Shown here one piece after another: positions 1 to 9,233 of a stretch of 31,477 bases of DNA. Position 1 is the first letter of the stretch, and the number at the start of each line of letters is the position of its first letter. The notes below the pieces were generated by a model. That model saw nothing but the letters and a program-made list of their open reading frames with translations. It had not been told where the DNA came from and ran no database searches. Source of the stretch: a virus; IMG/VR virus record IMGVR_UViG_3300025110_000071, positions 1 to 31,477 of that record; one strand, given 5' to 3'. The translations under genes and the position numbers were made by a program.

Positions 1-1
1 C

Positions 2-3000
2 CTGTTGGGCACTCCTAACTTGAAAGGGGTGGATTCTCTTGGTAGGGCGTACGGGGGTAGCAATAAATTCGGTACTGGTAGAGAGATGAAGGCTCTCAGT
101 AACTACATTAAGTTGACTCAACAGATGTACAAACTAGACCCTGCTGGTGTGGACCTCGTGGAAAGGCATGATAATAGGACGATAGCGGCCCAAGAGAAAC
201 TCGATGAACTGCCTGAAGACGCTCCGGCTGAGCAGAAGGAGCATCTAGAGCAGCAATTGGAGCAGGCCAAGGAAGCGTGGACAGCGAAGAGGGCGGCTAG
301 GGAGAAGTACCTCGAAGATGCTCAAAAGAGCCTCAATACAATTTGTAGTCAGTTAGGCCCTGCCTTTGACCCTGAGGTCATGCTCGGATTGCTGGCTAAG
401 TACTATGCTAGGCATGTGGAGACTGATGATTATGCTCAAGCGGCCATGCACGGGCAGGAATACTTCGATGCGGATGAATGGGAGAGGCACCTTAAGTCTC
501 TGCAGGAAGTGAAGCAGATGCAACAAAGGATGGGATTCCACGACCATGCAGAGAGTACTCAGGGGCAAATCGATGAGCACATGGAGACCAAGTACAAAAT
601 GGGTAGTAAGGAGTTTCAGAAGGCCAAGATGCAGAAAAGCATACTTTTTAGGAAGATGCAAGCCATTTTCTCTGATTTGCATCGGGAGGTAATCAACCCG
701 GTAATCACTTGGAACCAATCTAACAAAAGCGAGAGATTGCTGAGCAGGGCTCACGATATCATCGAGTTTGGCAATCTCCCTAACATGTGGTCTAGTGATT
801 TGGATGAAATCTACGGTGTTCGCAATTCGGATTCGGGTGATACTACACGAAGCAGAATGTATGATTCTTACAACGCCGAACTGTTCAACCCCCAGCACTA
901 CGCATCCATGTTAGGTCCTGTAGATGAGCAGGGCAGTGAATTACCGTCAGGGCCCTTGTCTCTCCCAAGCCTAATCAGAGAGATGGAGAGTGGCGAGCCG
1001 GGCCCTTTCAGGGCTTTGATAGAGAAAAATCCATCAATGGAGCAGTGCCATGCCACATGGAACCTCATGAAGGCCATCGACGACAAGGATGCCAAGGCAA
1101 TCCAACGCTGGATTGAGCACATGCAAGACCCGAAGACCCTCGATACTATACTCGCGAGTTCTAAGTTGTATCAGGACACACTCACTGGGATGAATAACGG
1201 TTTGATGTGCCCTGAATGCGAGTGTGGGAACCATGAGCCCTTCCTGCAGGATATGGCGTCCCCCTTCCAACCCCGTTTCCATAACCCAATGAGTGACCAA
1301 CAAGCCTCTGAACTCGCTGGTGCCCCGTACACTCAGAGCGAAGGTGCAAGGAAAGTCATGCTAGGTATCCTCCAAGAGCAGCAAGATGACAGGGAGAATC
1401 GGCGCACATTGGATAAATTGGAGAAGAAAGCCAATGAAGCAGAGAAAGCAGGTGATAGGGAGCAGGCGCTGGAGTACTATGCACAGTTCGCCCGATTGAA
1501 GGAGCAGATGATGGCTAGGGTGAGAGCAGAAGATGAAATTGAGTTCCACAATAGGGCTCCAGCGAACCCACAGGTGGTCGATGGGGTGACTATCGACTTC
1601 AGACGCCCACCTTCCTTCAAGTTCAGCCAAGGGGTTGAGATGAGAGAGGAGGCTCTAGCGGCAGAGGGGAAGCAATATCTCGAGGGTACAGACCGGAAGA
1701 TACTCAAAGGGAAGCATAACACTCTCAGTAGAAGCATACTTCGCAACGCTGCTGGGCTGGAGAGGGATATCAATGACATGTTCATGCGAGTCCCCGGTGA
1801 CATAGACCCTACACTTGAGGACAGCACTACTACAACCCCTGCAGTGGAGTCGCAGGCGAGGATTGGCCAACAGGTTGCCAGCATATCTCAACCGGCGGCT
1901 GAGGTACCTATCGACCCTAACCCTAAGCAGCGAGTCTTGGGTGAAGATGCAGCCACAGCCGCGAAACTCATAGATGACGCTCACATGCATCTGGGGAAGA
2001 GAGTCCATGATTCGACAGACTACACTAAACGAGCCGCTGAACTACAGGCCACTTGGGAGTACATCCGCTCACACATGGACGCTGTGAGGGAATTGAGAAG
2101 CGGTCACGAGGGTGCTACAGAGCCAGAGGACATGCTCGAGTGGGACCCTAGGATTAAGCAATGGATGTTTGACAAGCAGTCAGGTGAGATAGAGCACTAT
2201 GACGTATTCGCTCGTTTGAAGGCACTCGAGGAAGCAGACACTGACAATGCGAAACTCACTGCATTAGCCAAGAGCGTCGGCATGAAGACAGGGGAACTCA
2301 AGGAGGGCATGAAAGAGCCTTTGCAGTGGCATCGCATCATGGCTCATCTCATTGATGATATCAGCATTAACACCGCACGGCCACCCATGGCCACTGAAGA
2401 GAATCTGCAACAACTAGGCAGGGACGAGGACATGCCATTAGGTGATTTCTCTGGTAGGGTGGAATCTAAGGACCAACTCGACGCGGGTATGCCAACACCG
2501 AAGGGGGAGCGCTATTGGTCCGGTGATGAATTCGCTCCTCCTCTTCTCAAATACGTCTACGCCAAGAACGAACAGGGGCGGAGCAAGGCTTTGGTCGAGA
2601 AAGTGAGGATTAAGGTGAAGGGGAAGATGAAGGAAGTCACTAGGCCAGTCACAGCCCCGTGGTCGTGGCAAGGTGGTGCTCTAGCAGGGGAGAAGAGGCA
2701 ATGGACTGACAGACCCCCAGAAGACAGAGTCTCTACAAGATGGCCGGGACTGGCTAGCGCTCGAGTCATAGACCCCGCGACGGGAGGTAGGTTGTTACTG
2801 ACTAATATGATGGTCCAGAGGTACCAGATGCGTTTTCTCAGACAAGGACCTAAGCATGTGAAAGCCGGTGGGGACGAGAAGGAATTCAGCCCTGCTGTAT
2901 TACACCCCCCTCACGTGAGAGAAGACCGTGAGACACTAGGGTATAACCAACTAATAGAGGAAGCCATTGAGGCTAACGTCAAAATGCATGCGGATACCCT

Positions 3001-6000
3001 CATAAGAAGGACCCATAATGCGTATGGGCAGCCTGCATCGAACCAAGCGGGTTTCATACAACCCTACGAGGTATCCCCGCTCATGATGATAGTGCTCCAA
3101 TATGGATTTCCCCAGCACATGAGGTCAGATGTCGACGGCAAGACTTTCCATGGTGCTGGAGGCTGGCCTCTCACTGAGGAAGGTGAGACTGATTACACGA
3201 AAAGAGATGCGATGCTGCAACTCTTCGACCATGCCATGAGAGGTGGTGACATACTCCCGTATTATCAGAATCACGAAGGTGAGCCGTTGCAACCTATGTC
3301 AGAGATGATGAAACTGCAGGACGGCGGTAATAACCCTATAATCGTCCCGTTGATAATAGACGCTGTCATCAATCATTGCCATCAACCTGACAATTGGTTA
3401 TCCATGTTCCATCCCCATGGCGAATCAGAGGAGCCTAGAGGGGAAGATTCGGAATGGAGGGCTGGTAACATAGATATTGCCAAACAGTATGACCAATTGA
3501 AGTACGACGTACTAGATGCTGTTCTCAACCCTAAGGCTTGGTTGAGGAAAGTACAGGCTCAACTGGGAATTAGCATCGGTGAAGACATCGCAGGTGAAGA
3601 TGGTGAGATTACACCCGGTCATATCACCATCAAGCGCAAACCACAGACATTCAATAATCCGACAGGGGGGTTCGAGAGATGCAGGCATTGCTTCAAGGAC
3701 GGCCATGTCAATTTCGACACTTTGGTGACTAGAGGCATAGCATCAGGCTGGATTGACCCATTGTCGAGCAGGAAGGAGCAGAAAGAGGGGGTTGCAGCCA
3801 TGCTAGAGTCCGGTGATGCCTCTTTCTGGGGCGATGCAGATACATGGCAGGAGCAGCACAAGGCTGAATCGCCGCACTTAGGGCGCCCAGTAGATAACGT
3901 AGACATTACTGGGCTTAGGTTCACTTGCCCTGATTGTGATGGTCTAGGCATATGCGGGGGCCATCACCCGGAGCGCGGTAGCGAAACACTACCTGACAAT
4001 CTGGCTCACGAGTACAGTAGCATGATGGACAAAGTGAATGGTTACAGGGATGCCGCTGCAGCAGCATCGGCGGTACCTATCTCTCCCGGCCCTGCGTTCA
4101 TACTAGGTGAGAGTCTCGCTGAGTATTTCAATAGAAACCCAGAGATTGACCCGAGGTTGACTGACGACTCAGGTACTAAGTACAACATGGCTTCACTGTT
4201 CAAATCACTAGGTCATGACCAAACCGAGGGTTCCTTCTATGGCCTCAATGAGATGAGTATCAAGGAGGCGGTGGATGCTGCAGTGGCAGCCCACGCTTTC
4301 ACCAAGGGCAACGAAATTAAATCTAGTGATTTCAAGGAGGAGAGTGAGAGGATAGGTAGCAGGTATCGCCCTCCAGAACCCGAGAGTGAGGAATCTGAAG
4401 AAATAGCACAATTACGTGATGCAATACGGAGAGCAGAGGCGGCTGTGCATAACTACCGAGAGCGAGATGCTACTCACAGTGAACACACTTACGTCAACAA
4501 GAGAGGTGTCACCAAGACTAAGAAAGCAGGTGTGCCACCTGTCTGGTCCGACCAGCACCAGAGAGACTCAGATACCCCTCAACGTGAAATCGCCCCATTG
4601 ACTGACGCGGAACAGCGTGCTTTTCGTGCATTGCGTATGACACTCAATAGAATGTACGACCGTCTGAGATTCCTGAATGCAGGTGTCATATCAGTCGATG
4701 CTGCATCCAGAGCAGAGGAACTCCACCAAGAACGCATGAAAGCGTATGAAAAGCAAGAATTACCAGAACCTCAGGAAGGCAGGGGTAAATATAGTCGCTA
4801 CACAGCAGGTTCCAACCCTAAATTGAACAGCACCTATCATGGGATGGATGACAAAGGCCGTTCATATCGATGGGCAGTGGATAAGAATAGGACCTTCGGG
4901 ACACCTAGCCAATGGGGCTTGATTGGGAGGGGGCCTCACATGTTACAATACGACAAGGGGACTCAGGAGTTCATAGCCCATCTGAAGAGGATGGATGAGG
5001 TCAAATCCCGGATGTGGGATGAGGATTTATCCGAGCAGGAACGGGCGTCACTCGAGAAGCGTCACACTGAAATGCTGGCAGAGCAAGACGAGAAATACAA
5101 GAAAGCCCCCTTCAATATCGATTTCGAGGCTCATTTCAATAGCGCTGAGGAGTACATGAGAGTTATGCGAAGTAGTCCTCAGGGTAGTGATGAGTACAAT
5201 ATGGCTGCGTTTAACCTTAGCATGATGCCACCATTATCTAGGATTATGGTCTCAGCACCAGATACGAGGAAAGGCAAAGAGGGGAAGTTCAGGGAGCAGT
5301 ATTTGATATTTCCCAGATTGGATGGGGCCACTCCAGCAGAGGTACTAGGTGCGGATTACATGAAGCATCACTTAGGTGAAGACTACCAGATGGTGGACTG
5401 GACCGAGATACTCAGAGAGATGAGAGGTCAATTGAACTTGCATCAGAGACTCAGTGACATGACACAACCCGTACTTGATGTCGCTCAACAGTCTGGGAAG
5501 TCCTTAGATGAATTACACGGGATGAGTAGTCAGGAATTCAATGAGTTAATCGATAAACTGCAAGTCAAGGACCGCCATGGTGCCCCTGTGCTAGGAGTAG
5601 TCGATTCAGGAGGACCTTCTTTAATGTCACATTTGCACATAACATGCCCCAATGCAGAGTTCCGAGGAGCGTTACAAGCACTGCTGTCCAAAGCGGAGGC
5701 AGATACTACTTCTGATGAGGAGCGAGAGAAGGCTATGGAGGAGATAGAGAAAATGAAACAGGCCTATGCGGAAGGGGGAGAGATGGAGTCACATATCGGT
5801 CTATCGTACCACCCCATGCTTGGATTGAGTGATAACAAGATAGACAACATCCTCAAGGTTAGCGGTCATCAATTCACAGACCGTGATGGTGAGGGCATGC
5901 AAGGCCATCATATCTCCCTCGCCCCAACAACGACTGCTAGCGTCTTGACTGATATGTTCCATATCAAAGCCACTCCTGTGGATATCAATGAGATATCCAA

Positions 6001-7579
6001 CCTTGTCAAGGACTTCACACCTCATCAATTCGCCATATCATTAGCGTCTGCTGTGCTACATGGTGAAAGTGCGGTACTTCCCGGGTATGGTAATGAGGGC
6101 GGGGATTGGCAGCACCTCCGATATGAACCGAGTGGAGAGGCTGGGGGTACTTTGGCTGCAATGCAGAAGAGTACCAAAGTCCATTTCGGGAAAGCCCTGA
6201 GAGAGATGATAAAATGGAGCCCTAATACTCTACTATCCATGTTGAGGCATGGTAACCTGACTCACCTCGGTGGAGAGGACGCTTGGCCGGTTAGGACTCA
6301 GATTGAGAAACTCATTGCGATGAACCACCCCGGTCTTGATTTAGGTGGTGACAGGACGGACAGGAACAAATGGCAGGAAGCAATCCCATTAGCGAATCAG
6401 CAGCAAGTAGCAGCCGCAGTTCGTAGTCAAGGAGAGAGTGCAATATTATTGAATGAGGCGCAAGAGAATCTGAATGCGACGAGAGAGGCACTTGAGGCAC
6501 AGCGGGCTAAAGCGCAGGAAATGCTGTCATCTGATGTCCCACAAGACCGGATAGAAGCGCAGCACTACTTGATTCAGGGTTTGGCGCAGAGTGAGAAGGA
6601 CCAGATGGGCTGGGTCGATGAACTGAGAGGTAAGAGGAAACAGCAACTCAGGTCCACAGGGGATGATGAACTAGCATTCGAGTGGGGTGCTAGCACTAAT
6701 TTCGGGTGGGAGGAGACACCATCCGGTGATTGGGAAACTACGCTACGTTTCGTGGAGGGTGGTTTCCAAGACGAGGACCGTGAATTCGCAGAACTCGAAG
6801 AACTAGAAGAGCCTACGGGGATGGTCCCCCGATTCATGCAAGAGACTTATGAAGACGCTGGTGGGAATACCCGCACCCGCTTGGTGCCGAATAAGAACTT
6901 CGACGCAGAGCAAGAGAAACTCTCCAATGCCATAGAAAGTGCTAGCCTGCCATACCAAGGGCAGAAGGCAGGAGGTTTTCTCACACCATCCCAATTCCCA
7001 TTCTCGCCACAGGAAATGGCGAACTCAGCGAAAGGGGCAGGGACTGATACAATCAACCCCACTACCACTTTCCGCATGCCCCCCTCAGCCAGCAGTCTCC
7101 CCATGGCACCCAGCCGTGTCTCTCTAGGCGGTAGGATAATACCGCAGGAAGAGTGGTTAGACCCCGCTCACAATGTCCCGACGAACCCCCCTCTCCCCAC
7201 TGTCGGCTCTATCGTCGATGGGAAGGAATACACCGAACAGGACAGAGTGAAGGATTTGAGAGCGGCTATCGATAGGGGGCGTGGTGTCAGAAGGGATAAT
7301 GAAGGGAAACTGGAGGACGGTTCACCAGTACCTCTGAAATTCGCCACGGATGGCCCAGAAGTGCGAGCGGCACCTCATCAGTTATTCGGGCCCGGGCCGA
7401 AGGGGACCTACACAGGACCAGAAGCAGGTGGTACAGGGTACTGGCATGTCGATGCGATAAACGCAAGGAATTATCGCGAATTTCAGGCCTCTTCCCCAGA
7501 GGATGACACAATAGAGACTAGTTTCAAGACTGGTGACCCTCTTAGAGATGCCATGGCAATTCTCAAGATTCTTTCATGA
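2..7579 (+). CDS. Giant virion-region protein, 5' end missing
   Basis: The frame is open at the left edge (a TTG at 5 is possible but the gene most likely starts outside the window) and ends at TGA 7577-7579, giving at least 2,525 codons. I do not recognise a family. It is soluble-looking, rich in charged residues, His, Met and Pro, with no membrane segment or signal peptide that I can see. Counting from the TTG, there is a Cys cluster at C402, C405 and C407. A probable split zinc ribbon follows at C1226-x2-C1229 and C1308-x2-C1311, with C1317 and H1320/H1321 close by, reminiscent of DnaJ-type CxxC knuckles. Helical, coiled-coil-like stretches occur at about 70-110, 460-510 and 2145-2220. The C terminus is Pro/Gly-rich. 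Its position beside a head module suggests an internal or ejected virion protein or a very large tail protein; that is inference from context and size only. Confidence 0.85.
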   Translation: MLGTPNLKGVDSLGRAYGGSNKFGTGREMKALSNYIKLTQQMYKLDPAGVDLVERHDNRTIAAQEKLDELPEDAPAEQKEHLEQQLEQAKEAWTAKRAAREKYLEDAQKSLNTICSQLGPAFDPEVMLGLLAKYYARHVETDDYAQAAMHGQEYFDADEWERHLKSLQEVKQMQQRMGFHDHAESTQGQIDEHMETKYKMGSKEFQKAKMQKSILFRKMQAIFSDLHREVINPVITWNQSNKSERLLSRAHDIIEFGNLPNMWSSDLDEIYGVRNSDSGDTTRSRMYDSYNAELFNPQHYASMLGPVDEQGSELPSGPLSLPSLIREMESGEPGPFRALIEKNPSMEQCHATWNLMKAIDDKDAKAIQRWIEHMQDPKTLDTILASSKLYQDTLTGMNNGLMCPECECGNHEPFLQDMASPFQPRFHNPMSDQQASELAGAPYTQSEGARKVMLGILQEQQDDRENRRTLDKLEKKANEAEKAGDREQALEYYAQFARLKEQMMARVRAEDEIEFHNRAPANPQVVDGVTIDFRRPPSFKFSQGVEMREEALAAEGKQYLEGTDRKILKGKHNTLSRSILRNAAGLERDINDMFMRVPGDIDPTLEDSTTTTPAVESQARIGQQVASISQPAAEVPIDPNPKQRVLGEDAATAAKLIDDAHMHLGKRVHDSTDYTKRAAELQATWEYIRSHMDAVRELRSGHEGATEPEDMLEWDPRIKQWMFDKQSGEIEHYDVFARLKALEEADTDNAKLTALAKSVGMKTGELKEGMKEPLQWHRIMAHLIDDISINTARPPMATEENLQQLGRDEDMPLGDFSGRVESKDQLDAGMPTPKGERYWSGDEFAPPLLKYVYAKNEQGRSKALVEKVRIKVKGKMKEVTRPVTAPWSWQGGALAGEKRQWTDRPPEDRVSTRWPGLASARVIDPATGGRLLLTNMMVQRYQMRFLRQGPKHVKAGGDEKEFSPAVLHPPHVREDRETLGYNQLIEEAIEANVKMHADTLIRRTHNAYGQPASNQAGFIQPYEVSPLMMIVLQYGFPQHMRSDVDGKTFHGAGGWPLTEEGETDYTKRDAMLQLFDHAMRGGDILPYYQNHEGEPLQPMSEMMKLQDGGNNPIIVPLIIDAVINHCHQPDNWLSMFHPHGESEEPRGEDSEWRAGNIDIAKQYDQLKYDVLDAVLNPKAWLRKVQAQLGISIGEDIAGEDGEITPGHITIKRKPQTFNNPTGGFERCRHCFKDGHVNFDTLVTRGIASGWIDPLSSRKEQKEGVAAMLESGDASFWGDADTWQEQHKAESPHLGRPVDNVDITGLRFTCPDCDGLGICGGHHPERGSETLPDNLAHEYSSMMDKVNGYRDAAAAASAVPISPGPAFILGESLAEYFNRNPEIDPRLTDDSGTKYNMASLFKSLGHDQTEGSFYGLNEMSIKEAVDAAVAAHAFTKGNEIKSSDFKEESERIGSRYRPPEPESEESEEIAQLRDAIRRAEAAVHNYRERDATHSEHTYVNKRGVTKTKKAGVPPVWSDQHQRDSDTPQREIAPLTDAEQRAFRALRMTLNRMYDRLRFLNAGVISVDAASRAEELHQERMKAYEKQELPEPQEGRGKYSRYTAGSNPKLNSTYHGMDDKGRSYRWAVDKNRTFGTPSQWGLIGRGPHMLQYDKGTQEFIAHLKRMDEVKSRMWDEDLSEQERASLEKRHTEMLAEQDEKYKKAPFNIDFEAHFNSAEEYMRVMRSSPQGSDEYNMAAFNLSMMPPLSRIMVSAPDTRKGKEGKFREQYLIFPRLDGATPAEVLGADYMKHHLGEDYQMVDWTEILREMRGQLNLHQRLSDMTQPVLDVAQQSGKSLDELHGMSSQEFNELIDKLQVKDRHGAPVLGVVDSGGPSLMSHLHITCPNAEFRGALQALLSKAEADTTSDEEREKAMEEIEKMKQAYAEGGEMESHIGLSYHPMLGLSDNKIDNILKVSGHQFTDRDGEGMQGHHISLAPTTTASVLTDMFHIKATPVDINEISNLVKDFTPHQFAISLASAVLHGESAVLPGYGNEGGDWQHLRYEPSGEAGGTLAAMQKSTKVHFGKALREMIKWSPNTLLSMLRHGNLTHLGGEDAWPVRTQIEKLIAMNHPGLDLGGDRTDRNKWQEAIPLANQQQVAAAVRSQGESAILLNEAQENLNATREALEAQRAKAQEMLSSDVPQDRIEAQHYLIQGLAQSEKDQMGWVDELRGKRKQQLRSTGDDELAFEWGASTNFGWEETPSGDWETTLRFVEGGFQDEDREFAELEELEEPTGMVPRFMQETYEDAGGNTRTRLVPNKNFDAEQEKLSNAIESASLPYQGQKAGGFLTPSQFPFSPQEMANSAKGAGTDTINPTTTFRMPPSASSLPMAPSRVSLGGRIIPQEEWLDPAHNVPTNPPLPTVGSIVDGKEYTEQDRVKDLRAAIDRGRGVRRDNEGKLEDGSPVPLKFATDGPEVRAAPHQLFGPGPKGTYTGPEAGGTGYWHVDAINARNYREFQASSPEDDTIETSFKTGDPLRDAMAILKILS

Positions 7580-7701
7580 TTCTATTCTGATAATGCCCTC
7601 TTTTATTATCAAAGAAAAAGGTAAGAAAATCAATAACTCGGTCAGTCTTCCAACAGGAGGGTATATGTGCTACATCTTGGTCCGACATCCTAAGGAGAGC
7701 A
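7580..7701 (+). promoter_or_regulatory. Intergenic region with probable promoter
   Basis: This 122-base gap is the longest non-coding stretch between + strand genes in the window. Near its left end a 6-bp inverted repeat (GATAAT at 7589-7594, ATTATC at 7605-7610) encloses a T-rich loop and could help end the upstream transcript. Further right, an AT-rich GGTATATG at 7660-7667 resembles an archaeal TATA box. A transcript starting about 25 bases downstream (near 7690) would begin just before the AAGGAG at 7692-7697 that serves the ATG at 7702. The promoter is inferred from spacing and composition only. Confidence 0.35.
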
Positions 7702-7739
7702 ATGAGTATGCAACCCCTACCCCCATTACAGCCAAGTGA
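7665..7739 (+). other. Possible 24-codon leader ORF
   Basis: An ATG at 7665 follows a strong AGGAGGG (7656-7661) after only three bases and opens a 24-codon frame that ends at TAG or TGA-type stop 7737-7739, overlapping the start of the next gene at 7702 in another frame. It could be a translated leader that couples to that gene. Alternatively the AGGAGGGTATAT string is simply part of a promoter, in which case this ORF is never read. I see no family resemblance. Confidence 0.15.
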
Positions 7740-8253
7740 GTCTAGCGCCGACGAGATACGGGTCCTAGGTCTGATAACCTTCGTATCTATCTTAGTAGGA
7801 GCCGCCATAGCAGTGTTCGATGCTGACCTATGGTTGAAGATGGAGGGTGACGTCAGAACCAATGCGGCAACCTATGCCATGGGAGCCTTCACCTTGCAAG
7901 GCATGACGTTCGTGCTCTACAAACTCCTCATGCAGGAGAATCTAGACCATCGTGCGACATTCGCTAGGATGGACAGAGACAGGTCTCGTAAGATGCAAGG
8001 CATGCAGCAAGCCATGGCTAACAAGCAGATGGAAATGGAGATGAGGATGCAGGAGGCTCAATTCATGAGGCAACTGAACATGATGGAGCATCAGAATGAG
8101 ATGGAAATGCATGGTATGAATTCCGGTCTACCGCAGCACTCTGCTGAGGAGAAGGGTGGTATTGACCTCGGTGGGAGCAAGGCGGTAAGCAAGAGTCAGA
8201 GTAATAAGCATGGGTCTCGTGACAAGTCTGGTAAGTTCTCCAAGAAGGGTTAG
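7702..8253 (+). CDS. Two-helix membrane protein with Met-rich coiled coil
   Basis: This 183-residue protein starts at ATG 7702, five bases after AAGGAG. It has two hydrophobic segments, about 21-39 and 55-75, joined by a short polar loop. A long charged helix at about 80-139 is extraordinarily rich in Met and Gln (runs such as MEMEMRMQEAQ) and should form a coiled coil. The tail from about 145 is polar and basic (GSRDKSGKFSKKG). No enzyme motif is visible and I do not recognise the family. It is the first of six closely spaced genes, four of which carry hydrophobic segments, so it may sit in a membrane with its coiled coil facing virion or cytoplasm. A tail or pilot-type membrane protein, or a holin-like protein, are alternatives that I cannot separate. 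Confidence 0.75.
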   Translation: MSMQPLPPLQPSESSADEIRVLGLITFVSILVGAAIAVFDADLWLKMEGDVRTNAATYAMGAFTLQGMTFVLYKLLMQENLDHRATFARMDRDRSRKMQGMQQAMANKQMEMEMRMQEAQFMRQLNMMEHQNEMEMHGMNSGLPQHSAEEKGGIDLGGSKAVSKSQSNKHGSRDKSGKFSKKG

Positions 8254-8255
8254 CG

Positions 8256-8501
8256 ATGGGCTGGTTATTTCATACACCGAGTGATGATGCCACAGAAGCG
8301 ACCTTGCAGGCTCTGCACTGGCAGAACACCTTGGATAACTACTACGAGAGGGGCTGGGGCTGGCTCAGAACCCTGTTCTTCACCACCGTTGCAGTCTTCG
8401 CTACGTCCTATTACGAGAAGGTCGTGGACGCCAGTGTCTGGGACTCCACTATTGAGTGGTTTATTCAATATGCCCAAGACAAGGTGAATGGATGGACGTG
8501 A
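8256..8501 (+). CDS. Small single-pass membrane protein
   Basis: An 81-residue protein whose ATG lies two bases after the preceding stop. One hydrophobic segment is evident at about 36-52 (LRTLFFTTVAVFATSYY), preceded by an aromatic-rich amphipathic stretch (NYYERGWGW) and followed by a second amphipathic Trp-containing helix at 60-80. I know no family for it. Its tight spacing to the two-helix protein upstream and the GTPase downstream suggests the three are made together and may meet at a membrane. Confidence 0.65.
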   Translation: MGWLFHTPSDDATEATLQALHWQNTLDNYYERGWGWLRTLFFTTVAVFATSYYEKVVDASVWDSTIEWFIQYAQDKVNGWT

Positions 8502-8509
8502 TTCAGTGA

Positions 8510-9229
8510 ATGGTAGGAGTCGGCGGTTCAATCTTAATGGGGGCAGTGGTCTACGGGAAGGAACTCTACAACTTCCTAAAGCCTCGAAGGATAGGAGTGT
8601 ACGGCCCATCCATGGTCGGGAAGACCACTTTGGACAGATACATGACTACTCCGGGGGAGATGGAAGACGTGGAAGAGAGGACGACTCATACTTCACGCCT
8701 AGTCGGAGGGGGACACGTGCTCCCCAAGGCTACGAGGAAAAGGGTGAGATGGCATGGAGAGAAAAGAGTCATCCACTCCGCAGACCTTGGAGGACAGCAG
8801 AGATTCTGGAACCTATGGGTGGACGACATGGTAGAAAGGCAAGTGGAGGTAGTGGTCTTCCTGATAGACGACAGGGGGAAGAACGGTACCAATGGCGACA
8901 TCATCGACGCAGTAGGGGGTCTGGACTACCTCGTAGACTCATTAATCGAGAGGAACTGGAGGTATCGCAGCCTCAAGACTTGGTGGAAGGGGCGCAAATA
9001 CACCCCGAAGCAGATTTGGGTCATCGCCAACAAGGCCGACAAGTGGTGGGACAAGGACGCGAACATCCTGTGGCAAGCCAAAAGACTCAGAGAGCACAAT
9101 ATATTCGACCCTTACAGGGAATCCATGGTGAAACTCCAAAAGGCAGGCATCCCCTGCAGAGTCAATATGATGGCGACCAAGATAGGGTGGAACGTCGAGC
9201 AGAGCCTCCTAGAGATGCTCAGTTGGTGA
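8510..9229 (+). CDS. Arf/Ras-type small GTPase with hydrophobic N terminus
   Basis: The 239-residue protein shows every small-GTPase signature in order. G1/Walker A is G32-PSMVGKT-39. Candidate switch I threonines lie at T58-T59 and T61. G3 is D92-LGGQ-96, followed by RFWNLW, then a hydrophobic beta strand VEVVVFLID. G4 is N174-KAD-177. G5-like ATK follows at about 222-224. The DxGGQ-RF-x-W arrangement is typical of Arf/Arl and G-alpha-like proteins rather than of translational GTPases, and the catalytic-type Gln96 is kept. Residues 3-22 form a glycine-rich hydrophobic helix that could anchor it to a membrane, as the N-terminal helix does in Arf proteins. The start ATG lies eight bases after the preceding stop; no strong ribosome site is seen. 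Nucleotide binding and hydrolysis follow from the motifs; its role in the virus is unknown. Confidence 0.88.
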   Translation: MVGVGGSILMGAVVYGKELYNFLKPRRIGVYGPSMVGKTTLDRYMTTPGEMEDVEERTTHTSRLVGGGHVLPKATRKRVRWHGEKRVIHSADLGGQQRFWNLWVDDMVERQVEVVVFLIDDRGKNGTNGDIIDAVGGLDYLVDSLIERNWRYRSLKTWWKGRKYTPKQIWVIANKADKWWDKDANILWQAKRLREHNIFDPYRESMVKLQKAGIPCRVNMMATKIGWNVEQSLLEMLSW

Positions 9230-9233
9230 AATA

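Noticed and set aside
7580-7701. tRNA or small structured RNA in the longest gap
   Set aside because: No cloverleaf, no T-loop consensus, and only a 6-bp stem was found.
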